Positions 37,938 through 46,242 of a stretch of DNA of 64,000 nucleotides are shown in pieces (position 1 is the first letter of the stretch; every line of letters begins with the position of its first letter). Below the pieces are notes generated by a model. The model saw nothing but the letters and a program-made list of their open reading frames with translations. It searched no databases and was not told the DNA's origin. Where the stretch lies: assembly GCF_025147485.1 (NCBI RefSeq), contig NZ_CP102263.1:2555501-2619500 (forward strand), in the 5' to 3' direction. The position numbers and the translations under genes are program-made. The stretch comes from Bacteroides uniformis. Its GTDB lineage: Bacteria; Bacteroidota; Bacteroidia; Bacteroidales; Bacteroidaceae.

Positions 37938-37956
37938 TGGAGTTCGATGGGATGAA

Positions 37957-38823
37957 TCAGTCAAGTTCCAGCGGATTGTGGGCTATATTCTTCGGCTTCC
38001 TGGCTTCATTGCCCTGGTCGTCGCGTATGGTGATACGTACGTTGGGCGTGTTGCCCATAATGAATCCTACCGGGTCGGCATAGTATCTTTCGTGGATTTT
38101 GTTGTACGCCTTGCGGTTTACGGGTTCATAATCTTTTCCGTTGAAGAGGATAGGTCGGTAGGAATGGCATTGCTCCATACCGGTGCAGGTAAAGAGATAA
38201 TGCCCCCTGTTGTCTTCAGCTTTCAGTATCAGTCCGGGCAGTCCGAACAGCTTCCACGGCCCTTCGCTGGAGGAAATCTCCGGACTGTACCAGACAATCC
38301 ATCTGCGTCCCTTAAACACGCATTCTGCTTTTTGGCAGAGATACGAGAGGATGGTTGCCGTGTCTGTCTGCAGCGTCCACTGTGGACGCTCTTCCGGTTC
38401 CTCGCACCGGAGTCTGTTGATGTCTCCGGCAATTTCATCCAGTGTGGTCACTTTGCCTACGGGGTATCTCTTGTAGGTCTGTTCGTTCAGCTTGCTTTTT
38501 CTGAACTGTTTGGCGTGTTCAATCATCGTTTCTTGCGAGGCGTTATTGGCAATGTCGGCAGCAAATACCGAGTCGCCCACATACTTTGTGTAACTGTAGA
38601 ACTTGGAGCATTTCTTGCCGATTTCCAACATCATGGTTTCCTGGAAACGCTCTTCCGACAGTGTGTCCGTACAACCGTCCACTTCATACTGCACCATGAG
38701 TACAGCCTGGTCTATGGTATCTTTTCTGAACGTCTTGCCGGAGCCGATTTTGATGTTAAACTGTGCGCAGGCGGTTGTGGTGGTTATCAACAGCATGGCG
38801 GTGAGTAGAATCTGCTTTTTCAT
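37957..38823 (-). CDS. GLPGLI-family exported protein
   Basis: A 288-residue protein with a signal peptide ending near TACAQF. The motif GPWKLFGLPGLILKAEDNRG (about residues 198-217) carries the name-giving GLPGLI sequence. The family has no assigned function. It is transcribed ahead of a TonB-type barrel gene and divergently from a histidine kinase/response regulator pair, which suggests that the two are envelope partners under that regulator. Its -7 box is at 38880-38887. Confidence 0.85.
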   Translation of the reverse strand: MKKQILLTAMLLITTTTACAQFNIKIGSGKTFRKDTIDQAVLMVQYEVDGCTDTLSEERFQETMMLEIGKKCSKFYSYTKYVGDSVFAADIANNASQETMIEHAKQFRKSKLNEQTYKRYPVGKVTTLDEIAGDINRLRCEEPEERPQWTLQTDTATILSYLCQKAECVFKGRRWIVWYSPEISSSEGPWKLFGLPGLILKAEDNRGHYLFTCTGMEQCHSYRPILFNGKDYEPVNRKAYNKIHERYYADPVGFIMGNTPNVRITIRDDQGNEARKPKNIAHNPLELD

Positions 38824-38879
38824 ACTTTTTCGTTGTTAGGAATTACTGTTTCGAGGACGTGTCATGTGTCCTGTCGTCG

Positions 38880-38887
38880 CAAATCTA
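38880..38887 (-). promoter_or_regulatory. -7 box of the GLPGLI-TonB unit
   Basis: TAGATTTG on the minus strand, 56 bases upstream of the GLPGLI start. It shares a 198-base divergent region with the kinase promoter. Confidence 0.5.
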
Positions 38888-38984
38888 TGCGGAATTTGTC
38901 TTTCCGGAGTGAGAAAGTTATTACTGAAATGTTACTCAAATGAGAATAGCCGCCTCGCGCGTACCTCTGATTGGAGGAAACCCT

Positions 38985-38992
38985 TACCTTTG
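38985..38992 (+). promoter_or_regulatory. -7 box of the histidine kinase operon
   Basis: TACCTTTG, 29 bases upstream of the kinase ATG at 39022. Confidence 0.5.
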
Positions 38993-39021
38993 TATAGTAT
39001 AAAAGAAGAACAGACTCTGAG

Positions 39022-40476
39022 ATGGAAAAACGAATCAGAATAGTATGGGCATTGTCACTGATATCCATGCTGCTACTTGTAGCAGGGCAGGGATATTGGT
39101 TGTGGAACCAGTATCAGTATAAGAATGAGGAATATGAAGAAGAGATACACCGCCTTGTCATGGATGCCGTGGCAGTGAACGACTCTATCCGGCGTGAACA
39201 GCCGAAGAAAGTGTTCAACAAGCCTAATATATCCTTTTTCAACACCAATGTGGACATGCATACGGATAGGGATTCATTGACCAACAAGCTCAAAGAGCGC
39301 TATACGCGTACGTTTGTGGTGGGGGCCATGGCAGATAAATCCGTTCTATCCACGGCAATGAAGGATAGTATTGTCTATAAGGACAAGATTGTGATACATG
39401 GCGAAGACAAGCTGCTTTTCAACATGAGCTTCAGCGAGGCGATAGTTGCTTATCAGTTGCAGATAGATGTCCCTTTTACGTTGCAGCGCTTCGATTCGGT
39501 GCTGGCGACTAAACTGGACGGCATGTCTTTCACTACCGGACTAGTCACGCCGCGCGACAGCCTCTATCAATGGGTGGAAACCGTAGAACGGCTGGGGAGT
39601 GATTTGCATCCGGTCATCCGTCTGGTTTATCCTTACAATCCGCTGAAGCGGGAGTTGGTACAAGTGGATGTGCAGGTGATGCCGCATACTCTTTTGCTCC
39701 GTATGGGCTGGCAACTTCTGGGCAGCTTGGTATTGATTCTTCTGCTGGCTGTCTGTCTGCTGTTCCAGATAAAGACCATTTTGAAGCAGCACCGTGTGGA
39801 CGAGTTGCGGAAAAGCTTTGTCAACACCATGATACACGAGTTGAAACGTCCCGTGCAGGCCTTGAAGATGTGCGTCTCTTTTCTCAATGACAAAACAATG
39901 CGTACCGACGAGCAGGCCATGGATGAAGTGGTGCGTGATTCCGTTTCCGAGCTGGACAACCTTTCCGCCTACCTCCGGAAGCTGCGCGACATGACCCGTG
40001 CTGACGATGAGCAGACACAACTTTCCCTCAGTACTTTCGATTTGAAACCGGTTGTGGAGAAGTTGATACGCCTGCAGCATGCTCCTGGGGGAAAACAAGT
40101 ATCTTTCGAGACACATTTCACGGACAACCTGCTGGTTACAGCCGACCCCGTGCACATGGCAAATATCATCAGTAATCTGATGGAAAATGCTGTGAAATAT
40201 TCGGGAAGCTCCGTCAGTATCCGGGTAGAATGCCGCCTGCATGGCCACGAGCTCACATTGAAAGTTTCCGATGACGGCATTGGTATCCCTGTTTCCGAGC
40301 AGGGACGGGTATTCGATAAGTTTTACCGTAGCAGCAACTTGCCTGACCGTTCCTTGCCGGGCATCGGTTTGGGGTTGAGTTATGTCAAGTTGTTGGTTGA
40401 GGCTCATAGGGGAACCGTCTTTCTGACCAGTCAGATTGGGAGGGGGACGACGGTGGAAATAACCATTCCACAATAA
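39022..40476 (+). CDS. Membrane sensor histidine kinase
   Basis: A 484-residue kinase. Two membrane segments (about 7-29 and 231-250) flank a periplasmic sensor region of about 200 residues with no recognised domain. The dimerisation box is FVNTMIHELKRPVQALKM with the phosphorylated His272; the usual Thr after Lys is Arg here. The ATPase domain has the N box NLMENAVKYS, G1 SDDGIGIP and G2 GIGLGLSYV. The response regulator gene follows after 38 bases. The divergent GLPGLI-TonB genes are the obvious candidate targets. Confidence 0.92.
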   Translation: MEKRIRIVWALSLISMLLLVAGQGYWLWNQYQYKNEEYEEEIHRLVMDAVAVNDSIRREQPKKVFNKPNISFFNTNVDMHTDRDSLTNKLKERYTRTFVVGAMADKSVLSTAMKDSIVYKDKIVIHGEDKLLFNMSFSEAIVAYQLQIDVPFTLQRFDSVLATKLDGMSFTTGLVTPRDSLYQWVETVERLGSDLHPVIRLVYPYNPLKRELVQVDVQVMPHTLLLRMGWQLLGSLVLILLLAVCLLFQIKTILKQHRVDELRKSFVNTMIHELKRPVQALKMCVSFLNDKTMRTDEQAMDEVVRDSVSELDNLSAYLRKLRDMTRADDEQTQLSLSTFDLKPVVEKLIRLQHAPGGKQVSFETHFTDNLLVTADPVHMANIISNLMENAVKYSGSSVSIRVECRLHGHELTLKVSDDGIGIPVSEQGRVFDKFYRSSNLPDRSLPGIGLGLSYVKLLVEAHRGTVFLTSQIGRGTTVEITIPQ

Positions 40477-40514
40477 TCTGCACAGATGGATATTGAGAAT
40501 ATAAATAGCAACTC

Positions 40515-41198
40515 ATGAAACCACTGAAAATTCTTTTTGCTGACGATGACCTGAAGTATTCCATGCTTCTGAAACGCTTCCTGGAGAAAGAGGGTTATGA
40601 AGTGACCTATGCCGGAAATGGTCTTATCGCCCTCGACCAGTTTCCTCTTGTCAAACCGGACCTTGTCTTGCTTGACATCAATATGCCCGGGCTCAATGGC
40701 TTTGAAGTGGCAAAACGAATCCGGGAGGCGGACAAGCATGTCCTCATCTTTTTTCTTTCCGACCGTAGCGATAAGGCCGACCGCCTGCAAGGATTCCAAC
40801 TGAAGGCGAACGATTATCTTGCCAAACCTTTCTATCCGGAAGAGCTTACGGCGCGTATCCGCGAGCGTTTCACTTCGCAGTTGTCCGGCGTGGCAGAGGA
40901 TGAGATGTATGCTTTCGGCCATTCCGTATTCAATTACAGTACGAACGAGATTCGTACGGGAAATAGTAAGGTGCTGATTACTTCCCGTCAAGCCGATATC
41001 CTTCGCTTGCTTGCGCTGAATGTGAATAAGACTGTCAGTCGCGATACGTTGCTGGATGCTGTGTGGGGCACTGCCTCGTATGCCAACTCCCTTGCCTTGA
41101 ATGTACAGATGTCCTATCTGCGGCGGTCGCTAAAAAACGACCCGAGCGTGAGGATTGAGTCGTTGATGAAAAAAGGGTATATGCTTGCCGTTCTCTGA
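40515..41198 (+). CDS. OmpR-family response regulator
   Basis: A 227-residue regulator. The receiver domain has the acidic pocket Asp10/Asp11, phospho-acceptor Asp54 (LLDINMPG), Ser82 in FFLSDRS and Lys104 in AKPF. The C-terminal winged helix (about 130-227) has TSRQADILRLLALN and SYLRRSLKNDPSVRIESLMKKGYML, typical of OmpR/PhoB regulators. It is the partner of the kinase just upstream. Confidence 0.93.
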   Translation: MKPLKILFADDDLKYSMLLKRFLEKEGYEVTYAGNGLIALDQFPLVKPDLVLLDINMPGLNGFEVAKRIREADKHVLIFFLSDRSDKADRLQGFQLKANDYLAKPFYPEELTARIRERFTSQLSGVAEDEMYAFGHSVFNYSTNEIRTGNSKVLITSRQADILRLLALNVNKTVSRDTLLDAVWGTASYANSLALNVQMSYLRRSLKNDPSVRIESLMKKGYMLAVL

Positions 41199-41256
41199 AA
41201 ACATCTTTATCTTTGGATTGTTATACAAACAAGACATTTCAAAAAAAAGAGAGCTT

Positions 41257-42426
41257 ATGATGAGTTTAGGAGGATGGATGAATAAAATCTTGATAGGTTG
41301 GGGGATAGACCCGAAGTTTGCCGATATGTTTGACGAGACGATTATTGCACTGCTGATGGTGGGGCTTTCGATAGGGCTGGACTATTTGTGCCAGGCAATC
41401 TTCGTTGGCGGTATGAAGCATTATACCCGACGCTCTCCCCATCAGTGGAATACGTTGCTGATGAAACGCAGGGTGATACACCATTTGATACATATTCTGC
41501 CGGGAATCCTCATCTACTACCTGCTGCCCATGGCCTTTGTGCGTGGAAAGGAGATGCTTGAGTTCTCACAAAAGGTGTGTGCTGTCTATATCATTGTGGC
41601 GGTGCTGCTTACTATTAACGGCTTGTTGCTGGTGATGCTCGATGTTTATAACATGAAGGACAAGCAGAAGAACCGTCCGCTGAAAGGCTTCGTGCAGGTA
41701 TTGCAAGTGCTGCTGTTTTTTATCGGAGGTATCATAGTGGTTTCAGTGCTGATAGGCAAGTCTCCTATGACCTTGTTTGCCGGTCTGGGCGCATCTGCAG
41801 CTGTACTGATGCTGGTATTTAAGGACAGCATTCTGGGGTTTGTGGCCGGCGTGCAGCTCTCTGCCAACGACATGTTGCGGATAGGGGACTGGATAGCGCT
41901 GCCGGGTGGCGTTGCCAATGGAGTTGTAGAGGAGATTACGCTGAACACGGTCAAGATACGCAACTGGGACGAAACCATCTCGACCGTACCACCGTATACC
42001 CTGGTGAACAACTCTTTTCAGAACTGGCGCGGCATGCAGGAAAGTGGCGGGCGACGGGTAAACAAGAATATCTTTCTGGATATGACTACCCTGAAGTTCT
42101 GCACTCCGGAAATGCTGGATAATATCCGCAAGGAAGTCCCCTTGATGGCCGACTATCAGCCAGCAGAAGAAGAGGTGCCAACCAATGCGCAGCTCTACCG
42201 TATCTACATCGAACGCTATTTGTGCAGCCTGCCGGTGGTGAACCAGGAGATGGACTTGATTATCAGCCAGAAGGAACCCACGACGTATGGGGTACCCATC
42301 CAGGTATATTTCTTCTCTCGCAACAAGGTATGGAAAGAGTACGAGCGCATTCAGTCCGACATCTTCGACCACTTGCTGGTGATGGTACAGAAGTTTGACT
42401 TGAAACTGTATCAGTATTCCGACTAA
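41257..42426 (+). CDS. MscS-family mechanosensitive channel, YbdG-like
   Basis: About 389 residues from the ATG at 41257; an in-frame start at 41185 would overlap the response regulator. Four or five membrane segments precede the pore helix TLFAGLGASAAVLMLVFKDSILGF and the MscS beta domain IGDWIALPGGVANGVVEEIT. Length and segment number resemble E. coli YbdG rather than small MscS. It releases pressure on osmotic downshock at the inner membrane. It follows the two-component genes on the same strand and overlaps the convergent next gene by 4 bases. Confidence 0.88.
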   Translation: MMSLGGWMNKILIGWGIDPKFADMFDETIIALLMVGLSIGLDYLCQAIFVGGMKHYTRRSPHQWNTLLMKRRVIHHLIHILPGILIYYLLPMAFVRGKEMLEFSQKVCAVYIIVAVLLTINGLLLVMLDVYNMKDKQKNRPLKGFVQVLQVLLFFIGGIIVVSVLIGKSPMTLFAGLGASAAVLMLVFKDSILGFVAGVQLSANDMLRIGDWIALPGGVANGVVEEITLNTVKIRNWDETISTVPPYTLVNNSFQNWRGMQESGGRRVNKNIFLDMTTLKFCTPEMLDNIRKEVPLMADYQPAEEEVPTNAQLYRIYIERYLCSLPVVNQEMDLIISQKEPTTYGVPIQVYFFSRNKVWKEYERIQSDIFDHLLVMVQKFDLKLYQYSD

Positions 42427-43481
42427 TATATCAACCGGAACTCCGCATATACAGGCAAGTGGTCGCTGTATCCTCCTTGATACTTCATCCCGTAGTAGGT
42501 GCGGAAGGGTTGCTGCCCTCCGTATTTCTTGTCTCTTGTCAGTAGGAAGGGCAGGCAGAATACGTCTGCCTTTGCTTCCTCTGTATATAGCGGTGCGTGT
42601 TCTTGCAGCAACGTACCCGATACGATGATGTGGTCCAGTAGTCCCCATTCTCCTTGATACTTGTAGCTGCCGAAGTGCTTGCGTGTTTTGGCTTTTCCTG
42701 CCAGTAGATGGTAAAGTTTTTGTGGACGTAGAGAGTCTTGCAATGTTGACGGTGCTGCTGCCTCCAACACCTCCTTTACCGATTTATTCTCCGGATAATC
42801 GTTGAAATCCCCTAAAAGGACAATTTGCGGATGTCGGCGTATCGTGTATAGGCTGTCTATGGCATGCTTCACCTTTCGGGCAGCCAGTAGCCGGTAAGGT
42901 TCAGACTCTCTTGCCCCTCCCGAACGGGATGGGAAGTGAGCTACCAGTACATCAAGCGTATCCCGATTCAGCAACAATCCGCTGACGTGAAGAATGTCCC
43001 GTGTGGGACGGCTATTCTTCCGGGGCTTGTCTACGGGGAGGCTCTGATAGGAAAGCAGTTTGAAAAGATTACGTTGATACAACAGCGCTACGTCGATGCC
43101 GCGTTTGTCGGGAGATTGTGTCATCACATACCGGTAGTCTGCTTCGCGCAAGGCAGAGTAGCGGGTAAGGTCGCGCATCACACTGTCATTCTCCACCTCA
43201 CACAAGGCAACAAGGGCGGGCGGCGTCCATCCTCCGGTGGCGATGATGACGCGGGCTATATTATCCAGTTTCTTTCTGTATTTAGAGTAATTCCAATGCC
43301 GGGTGGCATCCGGCAGGAACTCGTAGTCATTCTTTAGTGTGTCATGTCGGGAGTCGAATAGGTTTTCTACATTGTAGCTTACTATCCGAAACGTGAGGGT
43401 ATCTTTTCCTTCTTGCCCGTACAGACTGATGTACGGGCAGAGAAGGAAGAGTATAACTCCTATCTTATGGATAACGTTCAT
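42423..43481 (-). CDS. Exported endonuclease/exonuclease/phosphatase-family protein
   Basis: A 352-residue protein with a signal peptide (MNVIHKIGVILFLLCPYISL). The EEP fold motifs are FRIVSYNVENLFDSRHD at the start, LLGDFNDYPENKS near the middle, and LLDHIIVSG plus GGYSDHLPVYAEF at the end with the catalytic His. These metal-dependent phosphodiesterases cleave nucleic acids or phosphate esters. Export suggests extracytoplasmic nucleic acid or phosphoester breakdown. It lies 39 bases downstream of pepD. Confidence 0.85.
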   Translation of the reverse strand: MNVIHKIGVILFLLCPYISLYGQEGKDTLTFRIVSYNVENLFDSRHDTLKNDYEFLPDATRHWNYSKYRKKLDNIARVIIATGGWTPPALVALCEVENDSVMRDLTRYSALREADYRYVMTQSPDKRGIDVALLYQRNLFKLLSYQSLPVDKPRKNSRPTRDILHVSGLLLNRDTLDVLVAHFPSRSGGARESEPYRLLAARKVKHAIDSLYTIRRHPQIVLLGDFNDYPENKSVKEVLEAAAPSTLQDSLRPQKLYHLLAGKAKTRKHFGSYKYQGEWGLLDHIIVSGTLLQEHAPLYTEEAKADVFCLPFLLTRDKKYGGQQPFRTYYGMKYQGGYSDHLPVYAEFRLIY

Positions 43482-43520
43482 ACAAACGATTCCCGTTCCC
43501 CTTTAAGGAACGCGGGATAT

Positions 43521-44978
43521 TTATTTCACCGGAATGTGCTTCAGTATATCCAGCAGATGGTCCCAGAACTTCTGTACGGTAGGAATCAGCATCCGTTCGT
43601 CGGGAGAGTGCACACCCTGCAGGGTAGGTCCGAAGGAAATCATGTCCAGTGCCGGGTATTTGTCAAGGAACAGTCCGCATTCCAAACCTGCATGGATAGC
43701 TTTTACCTTGGCATCTACACCGAACAAACGTTTGTAGGACTCAACAGCCACTTCCAGGATTTCTGAATGCGGGTTGGGTTTCCAGCCCGGATATCCGTCG
43801 CCGAAAGATACGGCTGCTCCACCCATTTCGAATACAGTACGCACCATATTGGCAATGTCTTGTTTGGAGGAGGCGGTAGAGCTGCGCTGGCTGGTCTCGA
43901 TACGGATGATATGGCCGGATTTCATCTTTACGGAGGCCAGATTGGTGGAGGTTTCCACCAGCCCCGGAATGTCTTGGCTCATGGCATACACACCGTGAGG
44001 TGCGGCATAGATGGTTTGCAGCAAGCGCTTGGCGGTATCTTTGTCAATGGCTTTGGGATGGGCTGCTTCCGATTCGAGCACGAATTGGAGGTCCGGGTCA
44101 ACGACGGCATATTCTGCCTCCACTTCGGCGGCAAAGACATTCAAGTCTGTGCGCAGGGCATGCTTGTCTGCATCGGGTATGGCAATTACCGCGTGTGCTT
44201 CGCGGGCAATGGCGTTGCGCAGGTTACCGCCGTCTATTTCGCAAAGGTACATGTCGTACTTCTGGGATGTCTGGCTCAGGAAGCGGTTCAGCAGCTTGTT
44301 GGCATTGCCGCGCCCCAGGTGTATGTCGCCGCCGGAGTGTCCGCCTTTCAGCCCCTTTACCTGCACTTTGCAGCAGAAATATCCTGCCGGTACGTCCACT
44401 TCCCGGTAGGTGAATTCGGCAACGGAATCTATACCGCCTGCACAGCCGATGAAGAGCTCGCCTTCATCTTCGGAATCGAGGTTCAACAGAATGTCTCCGT
44501 TCATGAAGCCTTCTTTCAATGCAAAAGCACCGGTCAGTCCGGTCTCCTCGTCCACGGTGAACAGGCATTCGATAGGGCCGTGCTCAATGCTGTCGTCGGC
44601 AAGGATAGCCAGTTCAGTGGCTACACCGATGCCGTTGTCGGCTCCCAAGGTTGTACCTTTGGCTTTCAGCCATTCACCGTCAATTTCGGTTTCGATAGGG
44701 TCGGTCAGGAAGTCGTGCTTCACGTCGTTGTTCTTTTCACATACCATGTCGATGTGCGATTGAAGTACGACAGTCTTGCGGTTTTCCATACCCGGAGTAG
44801 CGGGTTTCTTTATCAGAACGTTTCCGGCTTCGTCCACCTTCGTTTCCAACTTATGTTTTTCTCCGAATGCTTTTAAGTAAGCAATGATTTTCTCTTCCTT
44901 CTTCGAAGGGCGCGGCACTTGGCAGATTTCCTCGAAATAGTGAAATACACCAGCCGGTTTCAAGTCTTTTTTTTCCAT
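43521..44978 (-). CDS. pepD: Aminoacyl-histidine dipeptidase (peptidase M20C)
   Basis: A 485-residue cytosolic dipeptidase for beta-Ala-His and related dipeptides. Metal-site motifs are VVLQSHIDMVCEKN (His, Asp), TTLGADNGIGVA (bridging Asp), LFTVDEETGLTGA (Glu pair) and IHAGLECGLF (His). GGHSGGDIHLGRGNANK belongs to the lid/dimer domain. Full length for the PepD family. Confidence 0.95.
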   Translation of the reverse strand: MEKKDLKPAGVFHYFEEICQVPRPSKKEEKIIAYLKAFGEKHKLETKVDEAGNVLIKKPATPGMENRKTVVLQSHIDMVCEKNNDVKHDFLTDPIETEIDGEWLKAKGTTLGADNGIGVATELAILADDSIEHGPIECLFTVDEETGLTGAFALKEGFMNGDILLNLDSEDEGELFIGCAGGIDSVAEFTYREVDVPAGYFCCKVQVKGLKGGHSGGDIHLGRGNANKLLNRFLSQTSQKYDMYLCEIDGGNLRNAIAREAHAVIAIPDADKHALRTDLNVFAAEVEAEYAVVDPDLQFVLESEAAHPKAIDKDTAKRLLQTIYAAPHGVYAMSQDIPGLVETSTNLASVKMKSGHIIRIETSQRSSTASSKQDIANMVRTVFEMGGAAVSFGDGYPGWKPNPHSEILEVAVESYKRLFGVDAKVKAIHAGLECGLFLDKYPALDMISFGPTLQGVHSPDERMLIPTVQKFWDHLLDILKHIPVK

Positions 44979-45157
44979 AATTATCTGAATTAGCGGCTGC
45001 CTTACATGTGTTTATGCAGCCTTCATTATCAATTGTCAAATATCAATTCTCCATTAAATTAACCACTTATTGCTAAATATGGTTAAATTGATTGACTATT
45101 TTATTCCCCTTTCTCTTTTTTTAGAGTAAAAAAGGCGAGTTAGTCCAACCAAAGCCC

Positions 45158-45195
45158 TATATTTGCACCCACAAAAATAGTAAAAACACTATTTT
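45158..45195 (+). promoter_or_regulatory. -7 box and 5' hairpin of the small membrane protein gene
   Basis: TATATTTG at 45158-45165. The leader contains the exact inverted repeat AAAATAGT (45174-45181) and ACTATTTT (45188-45195), ending 15 bases before the start codon. Confidence 0.5.
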
Positions 45196-45210
45196 CATGT
45201 AACAAAATTA

Positions 45211-45450
45211 ATGGAAATGCTTGATACAATATTGATAACTCTGTTAATAGTTGCTATTTGCATTGTTTTATTGGGTGTGAAGGTCTTTTTTGTGAAAGGC
45301 GGCAGGTTCCCTAACGGGCATGTCAGTGGCAATAAGGCAATGCGCGATAGAGGTATCGGTTGCGTGCAGTCGCAGGATAGGGAAGCGCAACGCAAGTCCC
45401 GTTTTTCCATTGATGAATTGGAAAAAGCCTTAAACGATAGTATGAACTAA
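45211..45450 (+). CDS. Small conserved membrane protein (79 residues)
   Basis: One N-terminal membrane segment (ILITLLIVAICIVLLGVKVFFV) is followed by a short cytoplasmic or periplasmic tail with KGGRFPNGHVSGNKAMRDRG then GIGCVQSQDREAQR. I recognise this tail as a pattern shared by uncharacterised Bacteroidota proteins, but no function is known. The invariant-looking FPNGHVSGNKAMRDRGI block and single Cys stand out. It lies 25 bases upstream of the OmpH-like gene and is probably co-transcribed with it. Confidence 0.75.
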   Translation: MEMLDTILITLLIVAICIVLLGVKVFFVKGGRFPNGHVSGNKAMRDRGIGCVQSQDREAQRKSRFSIDELEKALNDSMN

Positions 45451-45475
45451 TTTTAAAAAACAATATTTATCAATT

Positions 45476-46078
45476 ATGAAGAGATTAAACTACCTCATGA
45501 ACGGTCTGGCAGCTCTCGCACTGATCGTTTTATTTGCTCAATGTGCCGGCAATACTGATAAACAGACAACAAGCGCTCCTGCACAAGCCGGCGGATTATC
45601 GGAAATGAAGATTGCTTATGTTGAAATAGATACGCTTTTGGCAAAATACAACTATTGCATAGACCTGAATGAGGCTATGGTGAAGAAGAGCGAGAATGTC
45701 CGTCTGACATTGAACCAGAAAGCCAGCGAACTGGAGAAGCAGAAGCAGGAATTCCAGACAAAGTATCAGAACAACGCTTATCTTTCTCAGGAGAGAGCGC
45801 AGCAGGAATACAACCGCATCGCAAAGTTGGAGCAGGATTTGCAGAACCTGAGCAACAAGCTGCAGTCTGAACTGATGAGTGAGAATGAAAAGAACAGCCT
45901 GCAACTGCGTGATTCTATCAACGCTTTCTTGAAGGAGTACAATAAGACAAAAGGTTACAGCATGATTATCAGCAATACGGGTTTTGACAATCTGCTCTAT
46001 GCAGACAGTGTCTACAACATCACTCGTGAGATTCTGGATGGCCTGAATGCAAGATACTCTTCTCCGGTGAAGAAATAA
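45476..46078 (+). CDS. OmpH/Skp-like lipoprotein
   Basis: A 200-residue protein with a lipobox LFAQC (Cys23) and a long central coiled coil rich in Glu, Gln and Lys (about 60-160), preceded by MKIAYVEIDTLLAKYNY, the pattern of OmpH/Skp periplasmic chaperones (usually VAYVDxxxLL). Skp proteins hold unfolded outer-membrane proteins; this lipid-anchored version is common in Bacteroides. It is followed by a strong terminator. Confidence 0.85.
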   Translation: MKRLNYLMNGLAALALIVLFAQCAGNTDKQTTSAPAQAGGLSEMKIAYVEIDTLLAKYNYCIDLNEAMVKKSENVRLTLNQKASELEKQKQEFQTKYQNNAYLSQERAQQEYNRIAKLEQDLQNLSNKLQSELMSENEKNSLQLRDSINAFLKEYNKTKGYSMIISNTGFDNLLYADSVYNITREILDGLNARYSSPVKK

Positions 46079-46095
46079 TATTTATCCTATGATAT

Positions 46096-46129
46096 AAAAA
46101 AGGATGTACTGAAAAGTACATCCTTTTTT
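46096..46129 (+). terminator. Terminator after the OmpH-like gene
   Basis: Exact 15-base arms (46096-46110 and 46115-46129) around a GAAA tetraloop, with the descending arm ending in a T run. Confidence 0.92.
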
Positions 46130-46134
46130 TATAG

Positions 46135-46242
46135 GCCTCTTCCCTCGCCCCCTCCCCCGTAGGGAGGGGAGTTTTGAAGTGTTTGTATTTTGTAGGACTA
46201 TCTCTGTCCCCCTCCCTACGGGGGAGGGGCTAGGGGAGAGGC
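46135..46242. repeat. Inverted repeat of about 35 bases overlapping the cutC 3' end
   Basis: The left arm (46135-46169) and right arm (46208-46242) are near-perfect reverse complements. Each arm also holds an inner palindrome-like CCTCCCCCGTAGGGAGG core. The pair looks like a mobile intergenic repeat of REP or MITE type. The right arm supplies the last nine codons and the stop of cutC. Confidence 0.8.

Noticed and set aside
39022..41198. Identity of the two-component pair as RprX/RprY
   Set aside because: The response regulator sequence does not match what I recall of RprY, so no symbol was given.
43767..44876. Open frame of 369 codons opposite pepD
   Set aside because: Antisense shadow; pepD has all metal-site motifs on the other strand.
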